Assembly: GCF_037975245.1 (NCBI RefSeq)
Contig: NC_092575.1
Location: 13,195,001 to 13,257,000, forward strand
From: Apostichopus japonicus
Lineage: Eukaryota; Echinodermata; Holothuroidea; Aspidochirotida; Stichopodidae
Direction: 5' to 3'
DNA: 62,000 bases
How positions within the stretch are numbered: position 1 is the stretch's first letter; each line of letters begins with the position of its first letter. The notes under the pieces are model-generated. The model made no database searches and was not told the DNA's origin. It saw nothing but the letters and a program-made list of their open reading frames with translations. Positions 49,769-62,000 of the stretch are shown here, one piece after another. A program made the position numbers and the translations under genes.

Positions 49769-51600
49769 CGAACACAAGTTTGAATGGTACCATGTATATA
49801 TATACATATTTATGGGTACCATATTCCTTTGTCTGGGTGCTAACAGAGCCCTGCTTTTCATAAAAATACTTTGTTGATTTCTCATTCTTCTTTTGTCTTT
49901 TTTGATCTTTTTTATTTTGTATTGGTCATTTTTATTGTGACATACTTTTTTGTGATAAATTGCCCTAAAATTTTTCTTCAAGATGAACACAGACTAATTG
50001 AGAGATTAATTAAGAGTCTAAAGGCCTAGTCTACAATTAGCTCATTGTTTTATTAAACAATCATCTTGACCTTTTCCTACTTTTGAAATGATTTGTTTTT
50101 TGGTTCTAAACTAATCTTTCAACCGTTCTCAAAATGTGGACGCATCCTGGGTCGCCTTTAGCACCTCCGGAATGCAAGCAAGATCCTGAATGCCAAATTA
50201 CAAACGTGAACAAATGAATGAACAAATGAATGAACAAGGCCTAGATATCATAAGTTTGCTCAAAACCTACTGGTTTGGGGATTTATGAGCTATGAGCTAA
50301 GAAAAGAGAAAAACTTTAAGAAGATTGCGGGTCATAATGAAACAGAAATATCAGAAGTAAATAAATAGATGGATATGAGAGACGGATGGACGGACAGATG
50401 GACCAACATAAAGCATAAGGAGTTATAACTTTTATTAGCTGATCTGTTATGACATAGCAAAATGCTATTCAAACTCTCTCAATTCGCTTCATATGTGACA
50501 AGACATGTACAGCAATTATAAACAGATAAACAATTAATATTAACTGAATAATGAAACAACTAAAGGGGCATAATATTAACTGCCAGGGGTTAGAATGTAA
50601 CATATTTTTAGGATTAACTGAGAAAATGGATGATGAATAAATGAATAAGCCTAAATGCAATATATACAAACTTACTGACAGATCCTGGGTTATTTCAAAT
50701 GCCGCTAAAATAAAGAAGGAAATCAAATTCCAATCTTCGAAGGTGTTAATTATGAATCGTGCTAAAACTTTACAATCGTTGAAGTTCACTAAAAAAAAAA
50801 AATGATAATATTATAACAGATGTACTGTCGTTGATCAGATTGTCATAAATTGTAAATTCCTAAACTTCCATCATCCAGATAAGATATCGAAGGGAATTAT
50901 TTATAATTCCCTCTCCTTCCCCCCTCTACTCCCCATCTTTCCCCAACTTCCGACCACCTATGCCAAAAAAAAAATGCTATAAGAACCAAGATAATCACCC
51001 TTGTGTCACTTCTTAATATACTTTTTTTCACCTTGCATTTATTCCTCAAGGATATCGTTGTTTAACTATGAATTCATCTCTCTCTACATTTGATTTTGAA
51101 CCGGCACGTTTACAAATTAGTCCCCATCAGAGTCAGTTATACTGTAAGCAACCAAAAGAAACATGACAAACGTGTTCCGGAGTAGTTTTTTTTATTCCGT
51201 TACAAATTCATATCATTCCTTCTACCCTCCCCAGGGTCACAATTAAACTTTGTTCCTCCCACCTTGAAATTTTAAAAATTACACTTTACAAAATACTGTT
51301 TGAAATATGCAGCTGAAGGTAATACATTAAACCCTTGGCAAACTGTTAGATAAGTTCCACTAATTATCTAACCGAGATTTTGAAGGTTATGAGAGACAAA
51401 GTACTTTAATTAGCATTTTTCTGAATGCATCATAAAGCTTCAACCAACAAATGCAGTAAAACCAACTACAAGATATGTTACAAATTTGCTCTTATGTATT
51501 TGAAGATGTATACTGAATTAATAATGCACTTAAAAAAGCAATTTCCGTTACATTTATTATGCACATATGATTTTGATAAAAACATATATTTCAAATATAC
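49769..51600. other. Intergenic, no gene supported
   Basis: A short tandem GAACAAATGAAT lies at 50208-50235. A 106-codon minus frame at 50469-50789 is hydrophobic but unrecognised. A C-rich patch lies at 50915-50945. Confidence 0.5.
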
Positions 51601-51985
51601 CCTGTTACAATTCCAGACAAAGTGTGGAGATGAATTTGAAATGATTTGATCCAGAAATAATCACTGTTTGCCAAAAGTATTAAAGTTCATAACAGATGCC
51701 ATACATTCTATCTTGTGGCGTTGTGACTTTATCAGCTGATGTTCTTTTACATTCCTGTGCATGAAATTGAGGTACAATTCTATAATTTTGATAGAAAAAA
51801 AAATTAAATGAACCCCGTTTACACTTTCAGACAAAGCCTGGAGATGAATTTGGAATGATGTGGTCAATAAACAATCACTGTTTTGCCAAAATTCTTCCGG
51901 TTCATAACGGATGCCATACATTTCTATCTCGCAGGAATCATCTAGTGTTCTTTTACATTTCATGAAATTGAGGTACAAAGGCAGG
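51601..51985. repeat. Local tandem duplication, ~214-bp unit, two diverged copies
   Basis: CAGACAAAG..TGGAGATGAATTTG at 51614 recurs at 51828, as do AATCACTGTTT, TTCATAAC(A/G)GATGCCATACAT and TTCTTTTACATT...CATGAAATTGAGGTACAA. The copies differ by many substitutions and a deletion, so the duplication is older than the one at 40.1 kb. Confidence 0.85.
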
Positions 51986-52246
51986 AAAGTGCTCTCACAG
52001 TTAATAACAGAGGATGGATGAAAATAATTAGTTTAGAGACTTGAAACAGAGAGGATTTATTCTGTAGCGCTATAAAATAGGTAAACTGAAATGAAGTGAC
52101 CACAAAACATCGTGACATGCATCTTCAGAAAAAGGTCTATAATTACACACAGTTCCGAATGAATTCCAGATAGAATAAAATTCCCACACAAAATGGACGT
52201 CTAGACACTATGGGTGGTGGAATGAGAAGAGCATCAAATGGAGGGA

Positions 52247-52344
52247 GCATAGTGTTAAAAGGTTACCAGTTCATGCTAGACACTGTAGAACAAGAGTACT
52301 GGGGTTGTGGGGAGACAGGTAAAAGAGGAGAGAAGTCAATATTA
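52247..52344 (+). repeat. ~100-bp dispersed repeat R100, copy 3
   Basis: AGTGTTAAAAGGTTACCAGT, CACTGTAGAA, GGTTGTGGGGAGACAGGTAA, then GAGGAGAGAAGTCAAT. Nearly the same order and wording as copy 2. Confidence 0.8.
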
Positions 52345-55320
52345 GGTCTATAATATAGTTGCCCAGTCTACACACATGGTTGTGCTAATAACCACTTTTA
52401 TTATTTATATTTTTATGGGTGGGATGTACAATTCCCTCTCCCCTCCCTCTCCCCTACCCCTAACCCTCCCCCAGTTCCCATTCTCCCTCCCCCACACCAG
52501 ATCATGGAATGGAACAAGAAGAACGAATGTTATGAAGAAAACAAGACTGATCCAGACTGATTGGGCAAAATGCAAAACGTTTTCCCTTCTGGCACCAAAA
52601 CTGAAACATGAAACATTTGTTAAATTGGGAAGGAGCATCTCACATGAAACTGATACAAGTATGCCCACACTTCCTTGCACATTTACTCTTTAGTATATAA
52701 AGAGATCCCATCCCTCAGTGCTTTCTGATACTGTCAATTTGTAAAGCCTGACTCATTTCCCTGACGTGTATATATCTGACAAAATCTGTTTCTCGGTAGG
52801 TTGAATAAAGAAATATTCAAAGAATTATCAGGTAACAGCTAGACTAGGATAGAGTATCAGAAAGGTTGTCCACCTCAAGCTGTAACAAATTCTACATTTT
52901 AAATGGGGTGGTTAAATCACCAAACCATAGTAATATCAGCCAACATACAGTATGTACACATGTTACATACATACATGTTTTTTTTTTCAAATGTTACTCA
53001 AATATATAATTTAAAAAAAAAATTATTATCCACTTTGAAATATTCAAGGTGTACCTGTGAGTTTGCAAAGTCTGAAAATCTCATTGAGGAAAGAATTTTT
53101 TTAAAGTAGGATATCGGCATTGCCTGAATTTTAAGGGTTTTAAAACTAAAATGCTTCACTTGTGTCCAAAAAACTTTGTTCCTCCAAATTCTTAACCTAC
53201 TGTACGTTGAAGCAGCTCCAGAAAATTTGTAAATGGTAAAATCGGACAAATTATAAATTGAGGTTGTTGAAATGTAACTACTTCTTTCTTAAAATCTTTG
53301 AAAGCAAAACGGATTCATGATATTTAATGGGCAGAACAATGTTGCCAAGTACTAAAATACTACAAAAGGCATTATAATAAAACTGTACGAAAAAATCACT
53401 GCATTATGAAAATTATCTTTGAAAATTGACATTTTTGACAAAGTCATAGCCATCTTATTTCTCAGGGTGGTTGAATATCTTCAATTTCAAGATATAGAAT
53501 AACTTGGCATAATATTTACTTCACAGTACATATTTACAGATGTAGGTTTCTCTGAAATTGTGCAGGCTTACCAAATAGTAAATGATAGGATGAATTAAGA
53601 TTGAAGCATTGATGCGGGCAAAGATTTAAGGAATCCATGTTTTCAAAGACATTTCACTGGTATGAGGGCTATTTTATGAAGTTAAGCACATCATGCAGTT
53701 CAATGGTATTGTATATTTACTGGTATCATATTGTTTTTTGTTTGGTAAAATGGACTGTAATAATTTTCGATGGCTACTGCAGTCCAGTTTGCTGAATACT
53801 CCAAGAAAGTGATAGAAGCTGCTTCTGACACTGCAAAACTTGGTCAATACCCGCTGTGCTTGGGTATATATATATCTGTCTAATCCAATGTATCTCTGTG
53901 TTTAAGGTAATGACCGTTTAGCACAGGCCTTTAAAGGTGACAATTGTACATGGGGATATTCAAACATGCTTGTATTTAACACTTCATGAAAATTGATGCC
54001 ATTCTGTACGTATATACCATATTAAAGGATGATACAAGAAGATTCTCGTAAAGGAAAACGTGAATTTTAGGGGACATGTAATAGTTTAACCACCACTAGT
54101 CCCACTGAATAAATAACATAATTACACCATTATCTGTTAGAATGATAATATTTGCTCACATGATCACATGTACCACTACATATTGTGTTACTCTAATAGC
54201 AGCAATGTTTGGTATGTCTTCAATATATAATCTAATATGTAAAATTTACATCTCAGTTTAATATTCCAATCAAGATAACTGTCTTTGAATGATGTTTGGT
54301 ATCACCAATATTTATAAGATGATGATGTTTAATATTAAAATATGTACCACGCCCCCCCCCCTGTTGTTCCCTCCCTATTTCAGCACTGGTTTCCATGGTC
54401 ACATATATAAACCAGAGCATGACAGTCTGAATATTGGAATCATCAAGAGATGCTTGTTTTGTTGCTACACTTTTACAATACTTTTAACACTTGCATTCTT
54501 TGGCTTCCTAAAGACATCGCTCCAGAAGTTACTAATTACAAATTAGTATGTTTCACGTCCCCATATACTGCATGCATGCTTTCTCTCATAGCGTGAATTC
54601 GGTACACAAACGGTGCTGAGCGCAAATGAGTAACAGATACTTATTTTACAGCCGATAGTTCAAAGAAGTTCAATTTAATGCCTGTTGACAGATGGGATTA
54701 AATTACAAATCTATTTCGGCAAAAAGTAGGAGCATTTTGCTCCAGGATGGTTCTCTATGGGTCATCTCCAGAAATCATGCCAGGAATTTCTAGTGTATGT
54801 CTTTGTAGTATAAACCAATGTCAATGGTATTTATTAATCAAGTTCATCTGAGATCGGTGCAATGTAATTTATAGAGAGGATGGAATCACCAGATTCGTTA
54901 TGATTACGGTTGAGGGCACATCTCTGTCAAAAAACTGAAATATTCATGAGAGGATTAAATTTCTATTTGTTTTATAAGAAAAACGTGTGCTAACTACTAT
55001 AAACCATGGGAAGGATAAAGGAATCTGAAGCAGAGAAAATATGAGTTGAAAGTCTTCCAAATCTCAAATTGATTTACAATTAATATAAACATATCCAAAT
55101 CAGGAACTGACCAAGTGCGTTTCTGGGTCCGTCGGGTTTTTATCTGATATGTATACTGCTGTGAGGAATGGTGTAAATAAACTGCTACGTATATATGCAA
55201 ATATATGCAAAGCAAGAATGATCTACACATCACCTCGAGTATTACAGTTTAGTACTTTAGAATGCATAATTACATTGAAAAGTACAAATATTTAATTATT
55301 TTCTGGGAGGATAAACCTTG
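52345..55320. other. Intergenic, no gene supported
   Basis: Contains a C/T-rich tract at 52430-52498 and a C-run at 54351-54361. A more complex stretch at 54.56-54.95 kb holds homeodomain-like TAAT/GATTA words and TGACAG, perhaps regulatory. No frame with a recognisable domain. Confidence 0.5.
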
Positions 55321-55327
55321 GAAGGGG

Positions 55328-55430
55328 TCATTGGGGACACAGTGCAAGAATGTAACCAGTTATTAGGCTAAGGTATGTGTGTGTAGGTGAGGGAGACAGG
55401 TAAAGGAGGAGTGAAGTATAAAATTTCATG
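55328..55430 (+). repeat. ~100-bp dispersed repeat R100, copy 4
   Basis: Starts TCATTGGGG, then CAGTGCAAGAATGTAACCAG, TTAGGCTA, GGGAGACAGGTAAAGGAGGA and GTGAAGT. With copy 5 it forms a local duplication about 170 bases apart. Confidence 0.8.
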
Positions 55431-55493
55431 ATGGAAAGGAAAAATGAAATAATATAATTACTTCCTAGGAGAATATAGTGACCTTTAGAGAGT

Positions 55494-55600
55494 GTCATTG
55501 GGGTGCAGTGCAAGAATGTTACCAGTTCTTAGGCTAGGATAGACCAGAGTGTGTTTCTATAGGAGACAGGTATTAAAGTGAGGAGATAATTTAAATTGAA
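55494..55600 (+). repeat. ~100-bp dispersed repeat R100, copy 5
   Basis: TCATTGGGG, GCAGTGCAAGAATGTTACCA, TTAGGCTAGG, then AGGAGACAGGTATTAAAGTG and AGGAG. The block after CAGGT is diverged from the other copies. Confidence 0.8.
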
Positions 55601-55865
55601 TAATCTTCTAATACATGTTTAAAAATAATCAATCAACATTTTCAAATATTTACGTCAATTTTTTTTAATATGAGTTTGTCCTAGCAATGATACTGTCTGA
55701 ATAAGCTACTAGTACTGTACTTTCCCATAAATCTGGTCATTTATAAGATTAAAAAGACTGTTTTTCTATTTTCTCATCTTACCTCACCTCTCACCCCCTC
55801 CCCACCCCCACCATTTTCTTTCCTCTTAATTTGCCATGATTATTCAACTCTCCCCCAAAACTTGG

Positions 55866-55910
55866 GAATGTAGTTTGGAGACAGGTAGGAGAGGAACAAA
55901 GTTTAAATTA
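55866..55910 (+). repeat. R100 fragment (copy 6)
   Basis: Only the TTTGGAGACAGGTAGGAGAG and AACAAAGTTTAAATT end is present. Confidence 0.5.
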
Positions 55911-57259
55911 CATAACATTTCAGCAAGTGGTCAATTAATGAATGACATCAGTTTCCAAAATTTGATTTTAGCTCAGAGAGTAAGACATCTCCAAATATTA
56001 ATTTCCACCTGGTGAACCTCAACTTCAAATTGTTTAAAAAGATTTAAAGATTTAAAAATTCAATCATTCATACTTTTTTTTGCAGTTCATCACTTCCATA
56101 TGAAATGTGACAAAGTTCCTAGACATTAAACCATGAAACTAAAACGGGAATGCCGCATACGGTACAACATGTGCAGCATCATCCATGTACAAGTTACTGT
56201 AGTATGCCCTATGACAATTATCACCTCTCACAGTGATACAAGATTAAACAGAGCGTGCAATTGAAAGCCATGGAAAGTCACGGCTTTTACCTTAAGGGGA
56301 AACTCTTCCCTCAGTGAGCTGGTGCTGAGGGGTACGTAAAGTCAGTCTGTGGGGCCACTTGATTCGGGTGAATGACAGTAAGCATTCATGCCAAAAATTG
56401 CTGAACGGTAACGATACATTCGAAATTAAGATATCCATCACACGAAGATGAGCGATAATGTGATTGTTGATGAGAGCTGTAAAAATCAATTCGCTAAAAC
56501 TAGTTTTGCATTGAATTGAAACCTGATCTATGCCTTCATTGATTGACAATGTTCATTAACTCTTACATTTTTAGTGAATGTCTTTGCAGATGATGATAGC
56601 TTGGAATTATGATCTTCTAAATTTGAAAATGATTGAGTTGAATGAAATTTACTGTGAAACTTTTCTGAGCCATGCACCACTCATTGGAGATGACGATGTT
56701 AAGGTTAAGTATAGTCTAATCAATACACTGATGATGATAAAATAGTTCTCAAAGAGATGGGGAGATCCCTCCTTAGACCTCCCCCCCCCAACTCCATCCC
56801 CGCTCCAGGTCGACATAAAAAACATCTTAGCCCTCTCTCTCACATATTGAACAAAAATGGGACGAGTTCATATGAAATTGGAGATCAAGAGGTCAGTGTG
56901 TGATAAATAAGACCAAAAATATTAAATGTATATATACACCAAAATCTCTAAATGTTATTATAGAATCATTCTACAAATTCTTTTGTGCAGTTTGTTCGGA
57001 GAGCTCTAAAAGTGTCCTGACTGGTCTGGTCGATAAATTCACTGCATGAATTAAGCAGTAGAAATTCATCTCTCAGTTAAAATCCAGGAAACCCTGGATT
57101 ACCTGATCCAAATAGCATATATGTACATCATTCCAATTCCAACATTCTGTAACAATGAGACCATACCCTTACAGTACAACTGTTCTGACACATTGAGAGA
57201 TTAATTGAGGTAATAACATCATACCTGTACATACGCAGCTCACAAATTCACCTCAACTC
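55911..57259. other. Intergenic, no gene supported
   Basis: The 56.10-56.56 kb part is more complex than its surroundings, with an 85-codon minus frame without recognised domain; it may be regulatory. A C-run lies at 56781-56789. Confidence 0.5.
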
Positions 57260-57600
57260 AGTATCTAGGTTTGCAATGTGTTAAAATGATGACGTGCTGC
57301 GGTTGGTTAATCACTTTCTTTGTTTAAAGCCAGCAGAAACGTGCACAGCTCCAAAAGTGTATAGTTACCAGTCCTCCTAATGAGATATTCTTAACGAGGT
57401 ATGGCTATCAATTTTTCGACGGCAGCGTCGGGCCGTCGTTTCTTCCTTGCCGGTTGATAAAAACTGGAGAGGTGTTAATGAAGTAAATACCCCAGACATC
57501 ATTCCTGTGACAGGGTAATTACCACTCTGAGAATGTTATTCCACACTGGGATATAAGCCACGCGAGGGTGAAAGTCCCCAAAAAAGATATAACTTTTAGA
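57260..57600. other. Complex non-coding island with GC-rich hairpin
   Basis: CGACGGC at 57418-57424 and GCCGTCG at 57433-57439 form a perfect 7-bp stem, unusually GC-rich for this window. The surrounding sequence is of higher complexity with homeodomain-like TTAATGA and GGTAATTACC words. No frame with a recognisable domain. A conserved non-coding element is possible but unproven. Confidence 0.3.
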
Positions 57601-57711
57601 GCAAGAATAATGGTTTCCTGTGTCATTAATATTACAGGTGAAAGAGAAATAGGAAGAAATGCATCTATAGCATTCTGATAGTTGAAATGTGAAAAAAAAT
57701 CATCAAATTAT

Positions 57712-58252
57712 CTAGACAATTTGTCCTAAAGTGACCGAGCTTGTAAGCCTGGCACAAATCATTTCGCATGATACAAATTTTATAAATAAACTTCTAAACT
57801 CAAAAATTAATAAAAAGAACAACAATTTAAACATTACGGACAAACAAAGTTTTTTTCCTCCTTTTTTCAACAATTTCCAAAGTTGGACGGATGAAAGTTG
57901 GATAGACATCAACAACTTCTTAGGCATAAACAGAACAACAGTTATGGTTCAGCTCCCAGACTCCATTGCAAAAAAAAAACATTAAATTTTCTAGACAATT
58001 TGCCCTAAAGTGACCGAGCTTGTAAGCATTGCACAAATCATCTCGCATGATACAGCTTTTATAAAAATTCTAAACTCAAAAATTAATAAAAGAACAAAAC
58101 TTTAAACATTATTTACAGACAAACAAAGTTTTTCCCCCCTTTTTCAACAATTTCCAAAGTTGGACAGATGAAAGCTGGACAGACATCAACAACTTCTTAG
58201 GCATAAAGGGAACAACAGTTATGGTTCAGCTCCGAGACTCCATTGCGACCAA
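57712..58252. repeat. Tandem duplication, ~279-bp unit, two copies
   Basis: CTAGACAATTTG(T/C)CCTAAAGTG (57712 and 57991) begins two closely similar units that both end near CAGCTCC(C/G)AGACTCCATTGC. The first unit contains an 84-codon frame (57731-57985). The second has indels that break the same frame, and the translation has no known domain, so coding is unlikely. Confidence 0.9.
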
Positions 58253-59148
58253 CAGCAAATATTACTGAATATGAAATATCAAAAGCTGGGATGAGTACGT
58301 TGTCTAGTTTGTTTTACAAATGAACATTGGATTACTCCCTCCGCCAGAAGCCAAAGAGCTGAATTTAGTCAGTATGTTTTCTTATTTTCATCCTTGTGAT
58401 TAGCGCTTAAATACTTTGTGCAATGCTATTATATTAAGTAAAAATGAAACGTGAAGATTGAATGCTGCAATCCACTAGGGAAATAATAATGTATGTCACA
58501 TTGCTTCTAAAAGATGAAATTTGAATAAACAAAATAAATGATGGTTGACAACATTAATCTTGTTACAGAAAAGCAGTCATCCAAATAGCTTAAACATAAA
58601 CAATCTACGAGGATAACAGATGGATAGCCTTTATTTCAGGACTTTAATAATGGCGTAACATACCAGGCTCGACCGGTTTTCGTAAAAAGTTGTTGCGAAA
58701 ACAAGGCATATATGATACAGTGCTTAACTAGCAGTTGGTTTATTAGGGGTTATGGATGCATTAATATGTTTGGAGGATATCTTCAATGTTGTGAAACATG
58801 GAACAGGGCATAGGGGGTTCACCGCAAAATCTTGTCTTTTACATCCGACTTCTTCCCCCTCCCACCGCCATTCCTCACCCCCTTCACCAGGATCTCACCG
58901 TCCTTAAAAAGGACCTACTTATAATTTTAGTAACATTTCAAATAACAGGTTGTAATTTAAAGGTACTTTGCTTCTGACTGTGAAAATACAGCTTAAAATA
59001 TAATCATTTGTTGTTAGTTTTTTGTATTTGTTTGACAAAAGATATTTATTCAGAACATCAAAATCAACCATCTATCCTTGTTGCTAAAGGTCAACAAATC
59101 CCATATACAATACACATAGAGATGGTGCAGCCAAATTTTGTAAACGTG
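58253..59148. other. Intergenic, no gene seen
   Basis: AT-rich sequence with a C-rich patch at 58850-58885. No recognised feature. Confidence 0.6.
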
Positions 59149-59162
59149 TCACTAGAGGGCGT
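59149..59162 (+). promoter_or_regulatory. CTCF-like site
   Basis: TCACTAGAGGGCGT agrees with the bilaterian CTCF core CCACTAGAGGGCGC except at the first and last base. Single-site evidence only. Confidence 0.35.
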
Positions 59163-59514
59163 AAAACTTATTTTGCCCAGTGAGGTTTGGGTTACATCTG
59201 AGGAACAGACCTAATGCTCTGTGCATGTATTGTTATGAGTTAAATTTGGTGAACCTCAAAAAGTTTAAAGGGGTCATTTCTCACAAAATTAATACTATTA
59301 TAGAAATAAAACCTAGACTGATAGCAATTATGTCTTTGAATGGTCTAAAAAATGTCAAAATATTTAATTTTTGATGATCTAAATCATATCAAAATTTTTA
59401 ATTTGATAAAACAAATTATAAAAAAGTGTAAATATATATATTTTTTGGGGGGCCCCAAATTCATCCTTTAAAATGTAACATATAATAAATTACACATAGT
59501 AAATTAGTCCATCA

Positions 59515-59620
59515 CAAAACTTGATGACTACAAGGAGATTAGAACCTGACCTTTTGCGATATATCTATATATACTGTGGTACGTAGCCCTTACCTACTGG
59601 ACTGGGCTGTATACTGAATA
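59515..59620 (-). mobile_element. Possible tRNA-derived SINE head (weak)
   Basis: On the minus strand AGGTCAGGTTCTAATCTC resembles a B box (GGTTCTAATCT). About 50 bases upstream of it CCAGTAGGTAAGGGCTACG could be a decayed A-box region. No clear tail is visible. Confidence 0.3.
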
Positions 59621-60831
59621 CTATTCCCAATAGTTTGAAAGTAATGAACCAAGCAAGAGTTATGTCATAATTCAGCTGTAAGCATCCTGGTGGTCAATCT
59701 AACATACTGTATACCAGCCTGCCTGCAGTATAAATGCCCTAAGCTTCTGGTCATGCAGGCCAGCAGCTTCATTAGGGCTTCATAAACATGCCAGTGAAAT
59801 ATATTAAGATAGAGACTTCACTTATTACCCTCTAACATCAATAAATTAGTAGGCTACAAATATCAAGTATTAAGCAGACTGTGAAATCTGCCAGCCCTCT
59901 GTCCACTTAAATGTTGAAATGAGAAATTGTTGATGAATGCAGGGGGGGGGGGGTGGGAGTGAAGGGGGAGTAGATATAAACTATGACAGTTGCCTTTATT
60001 GCATTCTGGACTATGTAAGTTACATTGATCTCATTGTGTGTATGTATGTACAGTGTACATATATGCCATATGCATGCATAAAAGGGAAGGGAACCATCTG
60101 TAATTAATCTTCCAGATAAGAAACAGTTTCCAGTTTGAGAAGACCAGCTGGCCAAGGGTGATTATCTCATAAGGTGCTTAGTCAAGCTTTGTCAATAACA
60201 TACGTAGAGTCTTAAAGGAACAATTGAGCTCTAGGGTTCCAATTCTTGAGATAAGAGTAACAAATTAGGTTTGTCAAGTGGGCTGGCTATTAAAACAAGC
60301 AAAATATAGGTAGAAAATATTTGATGGAATTGCAGTTAATTAAGATCAATATTCTCTTGATCTTTTGAGAAGCCAGAAATTGATCGATACTTCAATGGAT
60401 CAAGCTTTCAAGAAAGAAGAAACATCAACAATATATACCTAGAAGTTGTCATCAGAAGTATAAACATGTACAACATTTCATAGGCCCATCATGAGAACAA
60501 AGACTGGTTATATTCACATAGTCATAGTGTCTTTAAAGCTGGATATGCCACATTAATTCTATAAACATTCACAATCTGATACCATATGTCCTGAGAGCCT
60601 ACATCATCTCTTTCAGTAAAAAATTAAATGAGTTCCTTAAAATCAAATAACAATAATATTTGACACACATACCTGTTGCAGAAGATTTTAGCCCAAAGAC
60701 TGAGCAAATTCATGTTTGTTTGTCAACAATAGCACAGACATTGGTCTTAAAATCAGTGCTGGACTTTAACATTTGGACAGCCAACTTACCAGACATTGAA
60801 CGGTATGCATATGCCCTTGACCTGTGCCAAA
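59621..60831. other. Intergenic, no gene supported
   Basis: Contains a G-run at 59941-59953 and a TG/TA-rich patch at 60035-60080. A short frame at 60660-60908 runs into the 32-bp array and has no recognised domain. Confidence 0.55.
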
Positions 60832-61148
60832 GCACAATGCTTAACTTACAAGCACACTTCAAAGCACCATACTTAACATACAACCGCACCTCAAAACATC
60901 ATGCTTAAACATACAAGCACACCTCAGAGCACCATGTTAGCATACAACCACACCTCAAAGCGTACCATGCTTAACATACAACCACACCTCAATGCACCAT
61001 GCTTAACATAAAACCACACCTGAAAGCACCATGCTTAACATACAACCACACCTTAAAGCACCATGCTTATCATACAACCACACCTCAGAGCCCCATGCTT
61101 AACATACAACTACATCTCAAAGCACCATGCTTAACATAAAACCACACC
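60832..61148. repeat. 32-bp tandem repeat, 10 copies
   Basis: The unit is GCACCATGCTTAACATACAA followed by CCACACCTCAAA. Ten units vary by scattered substitutions and one- to two-base indels. Confidence 0.93.
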
Positions 61149-62000
61149 AAGTCTCTGATATATGAGGACAATTACCTCATAAATCTCATTCATACAAGAA
61201 GATACTCTTGTACCGCTCCACCTCATACACCTCCATCACTCACTGAAATGATGGCTATTAATTATTTATATTCCTGCATACAGCTCCCAGCCCATAATAC
61301 TACACCACCCTCTGATACCATTCTGACATATGAGTATATAGTACCACACTATATATCTTCCCATTCAGATATGAGCAGATAACTCCATACTGCTTGATTT
61401 ATCTCGATGCATGGTTCCTCCTATAGTTTTAAGCTTTCTTTTATTATGAACCATAAAAGAAAAAAACATCAGAGGCAAAACAGCAACAACAAGAATATAT
61501 TTTCAAAAATTCTGTAAACACTCTGATATAAAATATGTTATTGAGATAGATTGGCAGCAAATCTAGTTTGTGGTTGATAATTAATAAGAAGAGAAAAAAA
61601 CAATAACCTCAATACTTGGGAAGTCAATCAGAGGCAGCTGCCGCCATCCACAATGCTGATTGTCTACGACTATAAATATATATAAACAGAGAACTTATTA
61701 GCGGAGTAATTAAAAACATGACCTCAGAGTGCCCACAGGCCACAATCTCCCTTAAAATAAAAAAGTCTAAATGTCGATGACTGTCCTTGTAGAACTGCTG
61801 GGGGGCAGGGAATAAAAAAAATCCACCCAACTGGCTGCGGAAGGCCGCTTCAGTCAAGGGTGATTTATTTAGCTCTTATGGATTCCGATCGTTACCGTAT
61901 TTTTACCGTATTTTGACAGCTACGAATGTGTCTATATAGCTATACTTCTGATAGGACCTAAACAGAATTAAGCGCAAGCAGTAATTGACAGATAAAGCTA
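61149..62000. other. Non-coding right edge
   Basis: AT-rich. A 77-codon minus frame at 61624-61857 has no recognised domain. TACCGTATTTT occurs twice in succession at 61894-61914. No gene can be supported. Confidence 0.5.

Overview
This is an AT-rich, repeat-laden, gene-poor stretch of an animal genome. It has long intergenic regions, many (TA)n tracts, homopolymeric G/C runs, minisatellites, hAT-type and TTAA-type miniature transposons, tRNA-derived SINEs and a 5'-truncated LINE. There are no operons, no bacterial gene spacing and no CRISPR array. The overall texture, including the scattered Penelope-tail-like motifs, fits a marine invertebrate deuterostome. An echinoderm such as a sea cucumber or urchin is my best guess from sequence style only; I cannot confirm the taxon.

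Only two convincing protein-coding genes are visible, both on the + strand and about 10.7 kb apart (9474-10937 and 21649-23118). They are paralogues of 487 and 489 residues, and each coding region is a single uninterrupted reading frame. Both encode a type I membrane receptor: signal peptide, three Ig domains, a short Pro/Ser/Glu-rich stalk, one transmembrane helix and an ~90-residue tail. The tails are better conserved than the ectodomains. They share two YxxP motifs and one YA(E/Q)I motif, and differ by a YxxM found only in gene 2 and a C-terminal YTLQ found only in gene 1. This looks like a small tandem family of adhesion/recognition receptors with phosphotyrosine signalling tails, and it is the most interesting biological content here.

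Region by region. 1-9.1 kb: hairpin, 61-bp tandem repeat, a complete hAT-like element with target-site duplication, and copy 1 of a TTAA-flanked MITE. 9.1-12 kb: receptor gene 1 with a possible TATA box and polyadenylation signals. 12-19 kb: non-coding, with a very homogeneous 39-bp satellite and a long (TA)n tract. 19.3 kb: a tRNA-derived SINE. 21.6-24.3 kb: receptor gene 2. 24-33 kb: microsatellites, a 13-bp minisatellite and a second hAT-like MITE. 33.3-33.9 kb: 3' end of a LINE. 36-49 kb: small repeats sharing a hammerhead-like fold typical of Penelope-like element tails, a ~228-bp tandem duplication, a pyrimidine-only-like tract, the inverted second copy of the TTAA MITE, a second SINE family and hairpin-bearing tandem repeats. 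49-62 kb: no convincing gene, several local duplications, five or six copies of a ~100-bp repeat containing a splice-donor-like CAG/GTAAG, a CTCF-like site and a 32-bp tandem repeat.

All identities and alignments quoted were done by eye without database searches.
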